Source of the DNA: Aphanizomenon flos-aquae FACHB-1287
Lineage (GTDB): Bacteria; Cyanobacteriota; Cyanobacteriia; Cyanobacteriales; Nostocaceae
Reading direction: 5' to 3'
NCBI RefSeq assembly: GCF_014698755.1
Contig: NZ_JACJTO010000015.1
Location: 30,853-94,852 of the forward strand
Length of the DNA: 64,000 bases
Shown here: positions 9,620-20,632 of the stretch, piece by piece
How positions within the stretch are numbered: position 1 is the stretch's first letter
How the letters are laid out: each line of letters starts with the position of its first letter
The notes under the pieces: model-generated
Told to the model about the DNA's origin: nothing
Database searches by the model: none
What the model saw: the letters and a program-made list of their open reading frames with translations, nothing else
Program-made: the position numbers and the translations under genes

Positions 9620-9950
9620 ATGACTACTCAACTAACCTCAGTTAGAGGGTTTGCTTCTCGCTTCGTCCAAATGGGTTTCTATTTGTCCACGAGCGTCAAT
9701 TTGGGTGTAACTCACCCTATTTTTAGGAAATCTTCCTGTTTTTCGTCTTTGCTAGTCAACGCTAACAATGTTGACTCCAAAGAAGATTTTATCGTTGATC
9801 AGGAAGAATGGACATCTCTTGACACTCTCCGGTCTAAGGACGCGGAGATTCTTGGTTCAACGAGTCCACTTAAACTAAACCCCTTACGGTATCTAGTTTA
9901 GAGGTGGTTCTCTCCTCAAGCTTTAACTTCCGGTATGCCCTACCGTAGTT
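9620..9950. other. Structured non-coding relic, possibly an IS200/IS605-derived end or omega-RNA-like remnant
   Basis: The 562-bp gap between petB and ctpA holds a run of hairpins: CTAAC/GTTAG (9632-9645), CTCCG/CGGAG (9827-9847), TAAACTA/TAGTTTA (9871-9900) and CGGTA/TACCG (9931-9945). The block at about 9821-9855 (a stem containing CGGTCTAAGGACGCGG followed by GATTCTTG) resembles the left-end stem of the palindromic element at 49568-49750. No transposase frame remains. A 93-codon frame through the region shows no recognisable protein character. The remaining part to 10116 should contain the ctpA promoter. Confidence 0.4.
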
Positions 9951-10116
9951 GGATGACTCCAAATTTTGTTTGAGTTTAAATGCTAGTCCTCATAAATTTG
10001 GACTGGCAACTTTATGAGAAGAATGCACTTCTTCTATAAAAAAAGTAACATAGTCGAGAGATAGATTTCATCAGCAACTGAGCATTACAGAAAGTTTTAG
10101 GGAATTTGAGTCTGAG

Positions 10117-11367
10117 ATGGCACTAAAATTAGGGTTCGTTAACAAGCGGGTTTGGCGGCTAGGATGTTTACTACTATTGCTTTTTTCCCTGGTATTTGGA
10201 GGATATATTTCTCCAGCTTCAGCTTTAACGCGGGAACAGAAGCTAGTTTATGAAGTGTGGCGAATTGTTAACCGTTCTTATCTGGATGGGACTTTTAACC
10301 ATCAAAACTGGCTTGATGTCCGACAAAAGGCGCTAAAAAGTCGTTTTCCCAACCAGGAAGCCGCTTATACCACAATTCAGGATATGCTTAAGACCTTGGA
10401 TGATCCTTTTACTCGTTTTCTTGAACCTGAGAAATACCGCAGTTTGCAGGTTAGCACTTCTGGAGAATTAATTGGTGTGGGTTTACAAATTGCTCTCAAT
10501 TCCCGTGGTGGGCTGGAAGTAATTACACCTATTGAAAATTCTCCAGCCGAGAAAGCGGGTTTAAAACCACGCGATCGCATTTTGAAGATTGAGGGTTTAT
10601 CCACAGAGAATCTAACTCTTGATGAAGCAGCAACACGGCTAAGGGGACCCCTGGGCAGCGTTGTTACGCTTTTAATTGGCAGAGAAGGAGAAAAGGATAT
10701 AGAAGTTATTTTGGTGCGCGATCGCATTACTCTTAATCCTGTTGTATCTGATTTACGATTATCCTCCCAAGGTGACAAAATTGGCTATCTTCGTCTGAGT
10801 CAATTTAATGCCAATGCGGTTACTGAATTGGCTCAGGCTATTTCTATTTTAGAAAAAAAAGGCGCGTCTGCCTATATTCTTGATTTAAGAAATAATCCGG
10901 GTGGCCTCTTGCAAGCCGGAATTGAGATCTCTCGTTTATGGCTAGAATCAGGCACAATCGTTTATACTGCCAATCGTCAAGGTATTCAAGGCACTTATGA
11001 GGCTTTTGATCCGGCTCTCACAAAAGATCCTTTAGTAATTCTAGTTAATCAAGGAACTGCCAGCGCCAGCGAAATTCTAGCCGGTGCATTGCAAGATAAT
11101 CATCGTGGCCAGTTAGTTGGGGAAACTACCTTTGGTAAAGGTTTAATTCAATCTTTGTTTGAATTATCCGATGGTTCTGGTTTGGCGGTGACAATTGCTA
11201 AATATGAAACTCCCAACCATCGAGATATTAACAAATTGGGAATTAAGCCAGATCAAATTATTCCCCAACCAGCAATTAACCGTGAACAAATCGGCACAAA
11301 GGCAGATGTTCAATATCAAGGGGCTATAGAACTTTTGAGTAAGAATTTGGCAATGGGTAATGGGTAA
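10117..11367 (+). CDS. ctpA: Carboxyl-terminal processing protease (S41)
   Basis: This is a periplasmic/lumenal serine protease of the CtpA family; a member of the family cleaves the C-terminal extension of the photosystem II D1 precursor. It has a signal peptide (LLLLLFSLVFGG...ASALT, ~37 residues), a PDZ domain (about 100-185) and an S41 domain with the catalytic serine in GTASASEI (near residue 316) and the lysine in FGKG (near residue 341). At 416 residues it is typical. The last residues (AMGNG) and the stop codon are encoded by the beginning of a GGGTAAT tandem repeat that has grown into the gene's end. Confidence 0.93.
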   Translation: MALKLGFVNKRVWRLGCLLLLLFSLVFGGYISPASALTREQKLVYEVWRIVNRSYLDGTFNHQNWLDVRQKALKSRFPNQEAAYTTIQDMLKTLDDPFTRFLEPEKYRSLQVSTSGELIGVGLQIALNSRGGLEVITPIENSPAEKAGLKPRDRILKIEGLSTENLTLDEAATRLRGPLGSVVTLLIGREGEKDIEVILVRDRITLNPVVSDLRLSSQGDKIGYLRLSQFNANAVTELAQAISILEKKGASAYILDLRNNPGGLLQAGIEISRLWLESGTIVYTANRQGIQGTYEAFDPALTKDPLVILVNQGTASASEILAGALQDNHRGQLVGETTFGKGLIQSLFELSDGSGLAVTIAKYETPNHRDINKLGIKPDQIIPQPAINREQIGTKADVQYQGAIELLSKNLAMGNG

Positions 11368-11457
11368 TGGGTAATGGGTAATGGGTAATGGGTAATGGGT
11401 AATTGGTAATTGGTAATTGGTAATGGGTAATTGGTAATTGGTAATTGGTAATTGGTA
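11351..11457. repeat. GGGTAAT / TGGTAAT heptamer array
   Basis: About fifteen consecutive 7-bp units: first GGGTAAT, then mainly TGGTAAT with one reversion. It is the longest short tandem repeat in the window. It overlaps the last codons of ctpA and fills most of the gap to the convergent metallo-beta-lactamase-fold gene. Confidence 0.95.
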
Positions 11458-11494
11458 GGAATTTCTTTCCCTATTCCCTATTCCCTCTTAACTG

Positions 11495-12241
11495 TCACCT
11501 GTCACCTAAATTCAAATTGTTGATTTTTTCGTAAGCGTGGTCTATACAGGTTTTACCTCTGAGGTAGCCTGTATTAGCACCGGGGCATAAATAAGTTAAA
11601 GTTTGTGTTGTAAAGCGATCGCTCAAAGACTGAATGCTTTTAAGTTGTCGTGGCCAATGAAAAGTTTTATACGTACGTATTGGCACAGGTTCACCATATT
11701 GGTTAGGAAGTAAATGCCGTCCAGAAAATAACACGCCTTCAAATTCACGATAGTATAGACATGATGAGCCTGGAGAATGGCCGGGTGTCCAAATTATTTC
11801 TATTGTGTCATCAAGAGTAAACTGATCAGTAAAAGTGGTAAGAGTTAAACCCGGCAATAAATAAGCCTCTTGTTCTTGAATCAAAATTTCGCAATTTAAG
11901 ATCTGTTGATATTCTGCGGCCTTACCAATAGCACCACGATGACTGATAAAAAACCATTTGACTCCCCCATACAAGGACAAAAAATCCCGGTTTGTCTGTT
12001 CTAAAGCTGGGCAATCTATGAGAACATTCCCTTCATTTCTAACAATGAAGTAGGATGTCCCTCCTAAAGTGTCCCGATTCGGTGGAAAGGCAAAAATACT
12101 GTTAGGTGTCAAAATCAGAGGATTTTCCGCCGTTGACGTGGTTTTTGCCAATATAGAACGCGGTGGTTTAGTTTTGTGAATGGACTGTTGAGGCAAAAAC
12201 GACATAAATGAAAAAACTAAGGTAATAGCAATGGTAAACAA
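11495..12241 (-). CDS. Metallo-beta-lactamase-fold protein with degenerate metal motif
   Basis: The 248-residue chain shows the fold's landmarks: TSYFIVRNEGNVLIDCP (first sheet), WTPGHSPGSSCLYY (third histidine motif) and GVLFSGRHLLP (motif with Asp replaced). However, the usual HxHxDH metal motif is replaced by SHRGAIGKA, so at least one zinc site should be lost. It may be a non-hydrolytic member or use a different metal set. The N-terminal ~20 residues are hydrophobic and could be a signal peptide. It diverges from the site-2 protease gene across 129 bp. Confidence 0.75.
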   Translation of the reverse strand: MFTIAITLVFSFMSFLPQQSIHKTKPPRSILAKTTSTAENPLILTPNSIFAFPPNRDTLGGTSYFIVRNEGNVLIDCPALEQTNRDFLSLYGGVKWFFISHRGAIGKAAEYQQILNCEILIQEQEAYLLPGLTLTTFTDQFTLDDTIEIIWTPGHSPGSSCLYYREFEGVLFSGRHLLPNQYGEPVPIRTYKTFHWPRQLKSIQSLSDRFTTQTLTYLCPGANTGYLRGKTCIDHAYEKINNLNLGDR

Positions 12242-12370
12242 TCAGGTTACAGTGTATTTACTATGACTGTGAACTGTGATAGAAAAGTTAAGGTGTACAC
12301 TCTTGTTTATGATCAAAATCTGTAACAGAAATTACAGGTAAGGCATCCTATCAAATATAGTGAAAATAAT

Positions 12371-13855
12371 ATGGAATTTTGGTTTCTCCTTTTTCTGGGG
12401 TTATTGACTTATTTAATGATGCAATACAGTGTTGCACGAGCAACAAGAACCCCTGTGTGGTTGTTGTGGTTGGTTTTAATGACACCTGCATTTATCTTAA
12501 CTGGTTTGACACTGATATATGGTGTCAAACAAGCTCCTCCATCAGCCCTAATTCCTTTGGTAGCAGTGGTTTCAGCGGGCTGTTTATTATTATATTGGTT
12601 ATTGTTTAATAGGGGACGAGAATTGCCTATAGATTCACAAAATCAATCTGAAGAAAATCAAGGACAATTAAATAATAATTCGACGGTCGAAACACCAATC
12701 CGCCCTATTAACTTAGCAGAAGAAACCCAACTACGAAATTGTTTTCCCTGGTCTGTATATTACGTTCAAAATATTGAATATCGCCCCCAAGCGATAATTT
12801 TTCGGGGACAGTTACGAACTACTTCTAGTAATGCTTACGAGCAAATTAAGGTTAATATTGAGAGGCAATTTGGCGATCGCTTTTTAGTCATATTTCAAGA
12901 AGGAATAAATGGTAAACCCTTTTTTGTTTTAGTTCCCAATCCTCAAGCAGTTAAACAAAATAACCAACAGGAATCGGAAAAAATTACTCAACCAGGGTTA
13001 GCATTACTATTGTTAGTAGCAACTTTATTTAGCACTACTTTTGTGGGCTGGAAATTTGCGGGTCTTCAATTTACACAACTGGAATCTGATTTCAGATTAT
13101 TTTTCCATGGTTTACCCTATGCTTTAGGTTTAATGACTATTTTAGGTTCTCATGAACTAGGTCATTATTTAACAGCAAGATTTTATAAAATTCGCTCCAC
13201 TTTACCTTATTTTATTCCCGTACCTTTTTTCTTAGGAACATTTGGGGCTTTTATTAAAATACGCAGTCCCATACCTCACCGCAAAGCTTTATTTGATGTG
13301 AGTATTGCTGGACCTCTAGCGGGATTTATAGTAACTATACCTTTATTGATATGGGGTTTAGCTCATTCACAAATAGTGGCTTTACCGGAGAAAGTTGAAA
13401 TTTTAAATCTTAATGCACTTAATCCTAAATATTCGATTTTATTAGCTTTACTCTCAAAATTAGCTTTAGGAAGTGAATTAACTGCAAAATCTGCTATTGA
13501 TTTACATCCAATTGCTATAGCAGGGTTCCTAGGATTAATCGTCACAGCTTTAAATTTGATGCCCGTGGGACAATTAGATGGTGGTCACATTATTCATGCT
13601 ATGTTTGGACAACGTACTGCTGTTTTCATTGGTCAAATTACCAGATTATTATTACTCATACTTACGTTTATCAGGGAAGAATTTTTACTATGGGCAATTA
13701 TTTTATTATTCATTCCCTTAGTTGATGAACCTGCTTTAAATGATGTCACGGAATTAGATAATCAACGGGATTTTATGGGATTAATGTCCATGGCTTTGTT
13801 ATTATTAATTATTTTACCATTACCTCAATTTCTAGCTAAATTATTGCAGATTTAG
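12371..13855 (+). CDS. Site-2 protease family membrane metalloprotease (M50)
   Basis: This is an intramembrane zinc protease of 494 residues. The HELGH zinc motif (261-265) and LDGGH (Asp403, third ligand) are both present within hydrophobic helices. About nine membrane segments are apparent, two at the N-terminus. Residues 100-200 form a soluble region of the kind found in plant EGY/cyanobacterial S2P proteins, which also have an extended N-terminus. The active site looks intact. Family members cleave membrane-bound regulators or affect chloroplast development; the substrate here is unknown. Confidence 0.9.
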   Translation: MEFWFLLFLGLLTYLMMQYSVARATRTPVWLLWLVLMTPAFILTGLTLIYGVKQAPPSALIPLVAVVSAGCLLLYWLLFNRGRELPIDSQNQSEENQGQLNNNSTVETPIRPINLAEETQLRNCFPWSVYYVQNIEYRPQAIIFRGQLRTTSSNAYEQIKVNIERQFGDRFLVIFQEGINGKPFFVLVPNPQAVKQNNQQESEKITQPGLALLLLVATLFSTTFVGWKFAGLQFTQLESDFRLFFHGLPYALGLMTILGSHELGHYLTARFYKIRSTLPYFIPVPFFLGTFGAFIKIRSPIPHRKALFDVSIAGPLAGFIVTIPLLIWGLAHSQIVALPEKVEILNLNALNPKYSILLALLSKLALGSELTAKSAIDLHPIAIAGFLGLIVTALNLMPVGQLDGGHIIHAMFGQRTAVFIGQITRLLLLILTFIREEFLLWAIILLFIPLVDEPALNDVTELDNQRDFMGLMSMALLLLIILPLPQFLAKLLQI

Positions 13856-13954
13856 CATTAACAAAGTCTATGCGTCAGAGAACACATAATCAGATGGTTT
13901 CCCCAACGCATGATATTTTTAACAAATCTTCACGTAACTTGTCCTAACCACTAA

Positions 13955-15766
13955 TTAGCTTTGATCTAACTTCAATACAGCCATAAAAGCCTCCTGGGGT
14001 ACATCTACAGTCCCCACGGCCTTCATCCGTTTTTTACCCTTAGCTTGCTTCTGCAATAGTTTTTTCTTCCGGCTAATGTCCCCACCATAGCACTTAGCGA
14101 GGACATCCTTCCGCATTGCTGGTATCTGTTCACTAGCAATGACTTTTGCACCAATAGCAGCTTGAATCGGGACTTTGAATTGATGACGGGGAATGAGTTC
14201 TTTGAGTTTTTCCGCCATTGCTCTACCGACATTGTAGGCTTTATCCCTATGGACAATCATGGCTAAGGAATCCACAGGATCACCGTTAATGAGAATATCC
14301 AATTTTACCAAAGGATTTTCTCGGTAGCCAATTAGATGATATTCCATACTGGCATAACCGCGAGAACGGGATTTCATTTGATCAAAAAAGTCAGTGACAA
14401 CTTCCGCTAGGGGTAACTCATAAGTGAGTGTCGTCCGTCCTTGGGTGAGATATTTCATATCTTTGAAGATTCCCCGTCGGTTTTGAGACAACTCCATTAA
14501 AGAACCAACGTAGATTTCTGGAGTAATCATTTCTACTTTGACATAGGGCTCTTCAATTCTATCGCGCTCATTGGGTCCGGGTAAGCGACTAGGATTATCA
14601 ATGTAGAGTTCTTCACCCTTGTTGGTGACAACTTTGTAAACCACTGAGGGGGCGGTAATGATTAAATCTAGGTTATACTCACGTTCTAGACGCTCCTGGA
14701 CAATTTCCATGTGCAGCAATCCCAAAAACCCGCAACGGAATCCAAAACCCATGGCGCTAGAGGTTTCTGGTTCATACTGTAATGCAGCATCATTGAGTTC
14801 CAGTTTTTCTAAAGCTTCCCGCAAGTCTTCAAACTGGTCCGCGTCTATGGGGAACATCCCACAAAATACCATGGGGTTAGCTTCGGCATAACCTGGTAAA
14901 GCTTCTGTGGCTTTGTTTTTGCATAGGGTAATGGTGTCTCCTACTCTAGCATCACCTACGGCTTTAATGGCTGCGGCAAAATAACCTACTTCTCCAGCAT
15001 GAAGTTCTTCAACTTGCTTTTGAGTGGGACAGAGAATGCCTAATTCATCAATGACATATTCTTTCTCTGAGGCCATTAAGTAGACGCGATCGCCTTTTTT
15101 TACAGTGCCATCCATGACACGGAAATAAACAATTACACCTCTGTAACTATCATAGTAACTATCAAAAATCAAGGCTCGCAAGCTATCATTGATGGTGTTG
15201 GCTGGTGGGGGAACTCGTTCGACAATTGTTTCTAATATCTCACTAATGCCAATTCCCTCTTTCGCTGAGGCTAAAATTGCCCCACTACAATCTAAACCAA
15301 TAATTTCTTCAATTTCGCCAATTACTCGTTCTGGTTCTGCTCCTGGCAAATCAATTTTATTTAAAACAGGGATAATTTCCAGATTACTTTCTAGGGCTAA
15401 ATAGACATTTGCTAATGTTTGCGCCTCTACACCTTGGGACGCATCCACAACCAATAACGCTCCTTCACAAGCTAAAAGGGAACGGGAGACTTCATAGGAA
15501 AAATCTACGTGACCGGGAGTATCAATTAAATTAAGAACGTACTGCTGACCATCTTTAGCAGTATAATTCATCCGGGCAGCTTGCAGCTTAATTGTAATGC
15601 CGCGCTCCCGTTCTAAATCCATGTTATCAAGAAACTGCTCTTTCATCTGTCTATCTTCTACAGTCCCAGTCGCCTGTAGTAAACGATCTGCGAGAGTTGA
15701 TTTCCCGTGATCAATGTGAGCAATAATACAAAAATTGCGAATGCGAGCTGCGGGAACGTCAGTCAT
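13955..15766 (-). CDS. lepA: Elongation factor 4 (LepA), ribosomal back-translocase GTPase
   Basis: This is a translation GTPase with the P-loop [15 protein letters not shown]2 RGITI, G3 DTPGH and G4 NKID, then EF-G-like domains and the LepA-specific C-terminal domain ([20 protein letters not shown]). At 603 residues it is full length. LepA acts on stalled or mistranslocated ribosomes under ionic or cold stress. The gene stands alone, convergent with the site-2 protease gene. Confidence 0.97.
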   Translation of the reverse strand: MTDVPAARIRNFCIIAHIDHGKSTLADRLLQATGTVEDRQMKEQFLDNMDLERERGITIKLQAARMNYTAKDGQQYVLNLIDTPGHVDFSYEVSRSLLACEGALLVVDASQGVEAQTLANVYLALESNLEIIPVLNKIDLPGAEPERVIGEIEEIIGLDCSGAILASAKEGIGISEILETIVERVPPPANTINDSLRALIFDSYYDSYRGVIVYFRVMDGTVKKGDRVYLMASEKEYVIDELGILCPTQKQVEELHAGEVGYFAAAIKAVGDARVGDTITLCKNKATEALPGYAEANPMVFCGMFPIDADQFEDLREALEKLELNDAALQYEPETSSAMGFGFRCGFLGLLHMEIVQERLEREYNLDLIITAPSVVYKVVTNKGEELYIDNPSRLPGPNERDRIEEPYVKVEMITPEIYVGSLMELSQNRRGIFKDMKYLTQGRTTLTYELPLAEVVTDFFDQMKSRSRGYASMEYHLIGYRENPLVKLDILINGDPVDSLAMIVHRDKAYNVGRAMAEKLKELIPRHQFKVPIQAAIGAKVIASEQIPAMRKDVLAKCYGGDISRKKKLLQKQAKGKKRMKAVGTVDVPQEAFMAVLKLDQS

Positions 15767-16120
15767 ATACTATCTTTGCTCTAAAGCAAGCCAAAATGAA
15801 AGCTATTTACTTCATGTATTTTAATGCTTTCTGCGGTAATAAGGCAAAGGGCAAGGAAGAGGTAATCAGATAAAATTAATTATACTGGTTATTTTTCTGT
15901 TTTCTGTTCAGTATAAAATCGTGAGAACACTAATAGGGTAATAGGGTTTGAGGATTTTGGTGCGGGTATTGCTGTGATCACAACTTACGTTATTATTTAA
16001 AATCTATTTCCAACTCCCGGTATTTATGACTTAGCAGCTTACAATTAAATAGACCGAACTATAAATATCATAACTGCTTGACGGCACTTTCAATAAAACT
16101 ATTTCAGAGTATTTAAACCC
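15767..16120. other. Intergenic, no gene seen
   Basis: A 354-bp AT-rich gap between divergent lepA and the small ribbon-helix-helix-like gene. It presumably holds both promoters. I see no hairpin-terminator, tRNA or repeat of note. Confidence 0.6.
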
Positions 16121-16357
16121 ATGAATATGCAAGAACAACCTAAAAGTACAGATAACAAACGCGCTGACAAGACAGAAATCGCTCTCAATCTAGATTCAGA
16201 ATTAATAGAGCAAATTCAACATCTCACTAATGATCCTAGTAAGGTGATTGAGGTGGCTGTCCGTCAGTGGTTACGGGGTGATTTCACCAGAGATGATGAG
16301 TTAACACGGGCTCCTCTACGGACACCTGTTCCCCCCCGTGGTGAGTGGAATGATTAA
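16121..16357 (+). CDS. Small protein with ribbon-helix-helix-like core
   Basis: A 78-residue protein. Residues 18-52 (KTEIALNLDSELIEQIQHL, then KVIEVAVRQWLRGD) read as strand-helix-helix, the pattern of MetJ/Arc-type DNA-binding antitoxins or regulators. The tail is Pro/Arg rich (RAPLRTPVPPRGEWND). No toxin gene sits next to it: the neighbour is a Trp-rich protein on the opposite strand. Function unknown; a transcription regulator is the most likely reading. Confidence 0.6.
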   Translation: MNMQEQPKSTDNKRADKTEIALNLDSELIEQIQHLTNDPSKVIEVAVRQWLRGDFTRDDELTRAPLRTPVPPRGEWND

Positions 16358-16407
16358 ATCACTGTATCAAAAACCATTGATGGGTTAAAATTTGGGGGAA
16401 TGGGGAA

Positions 16408-16656
16408 TTAATGGCTATCAATAGAATTAATTTCTTGTAAAGTTTGCCACCCAGCGTACCACTGGGAATTATCTTGTAATAATTTAGCATTTAACCAAAA
16501 GCGTACTTGGGGATCACAAGCTGCTACCATTTCCGCATATACCCATTTACCCTGATTTTTACGGTTAACAACCTGAAAATGTCTCCAGCCATCAACTTTC
16601 TGTTGTGCTGTCCATTTAGAACCTAATAAGTAGGGAAATTTTTGTTTTTTAGTCAT
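16408..16656 (-). CDS. Trp-rich small conserved protein (TIGR02450-like)
   Basis: An 82-residue protein opening KFPYLLGSKWTAQQKVDGWRHF (in two blocks) with many tryptophans, matching the small TIGR02450 family of cyanobacteria and proteobacteria as I recall it. The function is not known. Heptamer repeats begin at its start codon. Confidence 0.7.
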   Translation of the reverse strand: MTKKQKFPYLLGSKWTAQQKVDGWRHFQVVNRKNQGKWVYAEMVAACDPQVRFWLNAKLLQDNSQWYAGWQTLQEINSIDSH

Positions 16657-16659
16657 TTG

Positions 16660-16725
16660 TCAGTGGTCGGTGGTCAGTAGTCGGTGGTCATTTGTCAATG
16701 GTCATTTGTCAGTGGTTAGTTGTTA
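16660..16725. repeat. Short tandem repeats (gtcattt, gtcggtg, gtcagtg)
   Basis: A mixed 7-bp array immediately upstream of the Trp-rich small gene. Confidence 0.7.
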
Positions 16726-17287
16726 GCTACCAATTCCTATTAAGTTTTATATCAGGGATTTTATAATTTAATAAATATTTACTAATCAATAGGTAAGGAT
16801 AACTATGGGAAGAGGGATCTCTAATAAAATTCCTTTATTGCCAATTTTACTCCTTGATTAAAACTGCTGATCGATCTGCATTCCAATATCTCATCTTTAC
16901 TTACAACCTATTGCTGACAAGGGTTTTCTGGTTGCAAATACCCTAAATACTCCCAATATCCTCAATAACAACGCCATAAGCAAATATTATGGAATCAATA
17001 AATTTTTATTTATTATATTTTTTTGTCTTTTGAAACTATTTTTATAAAAATGGTTTTATAAAACCTTAAAAATATAATTTTTTAGTTTTTTTTAGAAGAA
17101 TTATTAGGTTAATAGATTAAAAATAGTAGATTTATTTCCATAAATGGCTGATATCACCATTTTTCAGATTATAGACCCCTTTTCTTTTGAGGGGATTTAG
17201 ACAATAATTGCACTTACATAGCTCACAAGTTGCCGAATCAATTTGGAAACAAAGGGTTTGTAAAGAAACTATAAGAGAGGAAAAAAA
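16726..17287. other. Long AT-rich leader region of chlL
   Basis: About 560 bp without a gene before chlL. It is extremely AT-rich between 16980 and 17140. A GAGAGGA ribosome-binding site lies just before the chlL ATG. A long leader fits the light- and oxygen-regulated expression known for dark-operative protochlorophyllide reductase genes, but no specific operator can be named from the sequence. Confidence 0.5.
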
Positions 17288-18154
17288 ATGAAACTAGCAG
17301 TTTACGGAAAAGGTGGAATTGGCAAATCTACAACCAGTTGTAATATCTCTGTGGCTCTAGCTAAACGGGGTAAGAAGGTGCTACAAATTGGTTGTGACCC
17401 CAAACATGACAGTACCTTTACTTTGACCGGGTTTTTGATTCCTACCATCATTGATACCTTGCAAGAAAAAGATTATCACTACGAAGATGTTTGGCCAGAG
17501 GACGTAATTTACAAAGGCTATGGTGGTGTTGATTGCGTTGAAGCAGGTGGACCTCCAGCAGGTGCTGGTTGTGGTGGTTATGTAGTTGGGGAAACAGTCA
17601 AATTATTAAAAGAACTTAATGCTTTTGATGAATACGATGTAATTTTATTTGATGTACTTGGTGACGTTGTTTGTGGTGGCTTTGCAGCACCGTTGAATTA
17701 TGCGGATTATTGCCTAATTGTTACAGATAATGGCTTTGATGCCCTATTCGCTGCTAACAGGATTGCGGCTTCTGTGCGGGAAAAAGCTCGGACTCACCCC
17801 TTGCGTTTAGCAGGGTTAATCGGTAATCGTACTTCCAAGCGCGACCTGATTGAGAAGTATATAGAAGCAGTGCCCATGCCTGTTTTAGAGGTATTACCTT
17901 TGATTGAGGATATCCGCGTTTCGCGGGTTAAAGGTAAAACTTTATTTGAAATGGCAGAGTCAGATCCTTCTCTGAGCTATGTTTGCGACTATTACCTGAA
18001 TATTGCTGATCAAATTCTCGCTCAACCGGAAGGTGTTGTTCCCAATGACTCTCCTGACCGTGAACTTTTCTCACTATTATCAGATTTTTATCTCAATCCA
18101 GTAAAAGTTAAGGCCACAAATGCAGAAGAGGAATTAGACTTGATGATTGTATAA
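17288..18154 (+). CDS. chlL: Light-independent protochlorophyllide reductase, iron protein ChlL
   Basis: This is the nitrogenase-Fe-protein-like ATPase that feeds electrons from ferredoxin to ChlN/ChlB for chlorophyll synthesis in the dark. The P-loop is GKGGIGKST (residues 7-15); two cysteines, in [10 protein letters not shown] and [10 protein letters not shown], bridge the subunits through a 4Fe-4S cluster. It is full length at 288 residues. DUF5331 and chlN follow on the same strand and are probably co-transcribed. Confidence 0.98.
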   Translation: MKLAVYGKGGIGKSTTSCNISVALAKRGKKVLQIGCDPKHDSTFTLTGFLIPTIIDTLQEKDYHYEDVWPEDVIYKGYGGVDCVEAGGPPAGAGCGGYVVGETVKLLKELNAFDEYDVILFDVLGDVVCGGFAAPLNYADYCLIVTDNGFDALFAANRIAASVREKARTHPLRLAGLIGNRTSKRDLIEKYIEAVPMPVLEVLPLIEDIRVSRVKGKTLFEMAESDPSLSYVCDYYLNIADQILAQPEGVVPNDSPDRELFSLLSDFYLNPVKVKATNAEEELDLMIV

Positions 18155-18180
18155 AACCTTTTACCTCTCAGGATGGATTT

Positions 18181-18966
18181 ATGGCTTTCTTTGATAGTTT
18201 TACAGATTCGATCAAACAAAAGTGGTTGCAATTCTTTCAGGCAAATCGTGAATGGATTGTACTCCAGATGACTGTTGAATCAGTTTATACGCCTGATGGT
18301 GGCAAGCGTCCCTCTTCTTACCTCATCCTGGGAGTCATCAATGCTCTAGAACCGAAATTAGCCCAGCTAATGTTCCCCTTTGCTAAATTGAATCCTGATG
18401 CGGATACTTTGATTGAAGTTCTGAATTTACATTTTGACCCCGATATTGCCTTGGGTAATCGTCTTAGCCCCACTGTAGAGCCAGAAATTTACTCCGGTGA
18501 AATGTCTGTGGTTAAGGCAGATGTCTCTGAACCAACACCAGCTACCAATTCTAGTGACTTGAACGAGAAAAACAAGTCAGAAGCTAGTTGGGCCGCAGTA
18601 GAAGATAATTATGGCTTTGATGATGTTTCTTTATCTCAAGATATTGCTAGTGACTCAGAAGTGTTATCTAGTCCAGAGGTAATAGGTGATTTCGGTCATG
18701 TCTCTTTTAATGTTAATGATTTAACTGATGAAAGCGATAATCAGGGATTTGATAGCTTAAATTTAGTGGGTGAAAGTTCTTTTGAGGAAATAGATGAAAG
18801 TGATTTTAGTAGGCTGAATCTATCTGAAGAAACTGGATTTGATAATTTAGTTTCGGATGTATGGGGCGATGAAAATTCGTTGCTGACTGGTGAGGAAAGT
18901 TTGGAAGGACTGACATCTGAGGTTTTTGATGAATCAGAAATGGATCGTCTCTTCCCTAACCATTAA
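18181..18966 (+). CDS. DUF5331 protein encoded between chlL and chlN
   Basis: A 261-residue protein with an N-terminal folded region (residues 1-100: FFDSFTDSIKQKWLQFF, YLILGVINALEP) and an acidic, low-complexity C-terminal two-thirds rich in Ser, Asp, Glu and Leu. The order chlL - this family - chlN is, as far as I recall, conserved in heterocyst-forming cyanobacteria, where the family is named DUF5331. It starts 26 bp after chlL. The position suggests a role in assembling or protecting the oxygen-sensitive reductase, but this is inference. Confidence 0.75.
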   Translation: MAFFDSFTDSIKQKWLQFFQANREWIVLQMTVESVYTPDGGKRPSSYLILGVINALEPKLAQLMFPFAKLNPDADTLIEVLNLHFDPDIALGNRLSPTVEPEIYSGEMSVVKADVSEPTPATNSSDLNEKNKSEASWAAVEDNYGFDDVSLSQDIASDSEVLSSPEVIGDFGHVSFNVNDLTDESDNQGFDSLNLVGESSFEEIDESDFSRLNLSEETGFDNLVSDVWGDENSLLTGEESLEGLTSEVFDESEMDRLFPNH

Positions 18967-18975
18967 TTGTTGAAA

Positions 18976-20477
<1,502 letters not shown>

Positions 20478-20496
20478 GTTTTTTCGGAAATATTCA

Positions 20497-20525
20497 GGAC
20501 GGGCTTTTGGGTTCGTCCTTTTTTT
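20497..20525 (+). terminator. Rho-independent terminator after chlN
   Basis: AGGACG and CGTCCT arms pair around a 12-nt loop and are followed by a run of seven T. It closes the chlL-DUF5331-chlN unit. Confidence 0.85.
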
Positions 20526-20632
20526 GTTTTTATCTCACGCAGAGACGCAAAGGAAGAGAACAGGAATTTTAGATTAGTAGATTAGTGTTATATTTTGAAG
20601 GTTTGAATTTTATGGATATACTTTAATGTTGA

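Noticed and set aside
9855..9875. tRNA T-arm-like GGTTCAA
   Set aside because: No matching acceptor stem, anticodon arm or 5-bp T-stem around it.
9620..9901. 93-codon plus-strand frame between petB and ctpA
   Set aside because: No recognisable domain, no clear ribosome-binding site, and the DNA is a chain of hairpins; treated as non-coding relic.
11351..11457. CRISPR array
   Set aside because: Units are 7 bp and contiguous with no spacers; it is a short tandem repeat.
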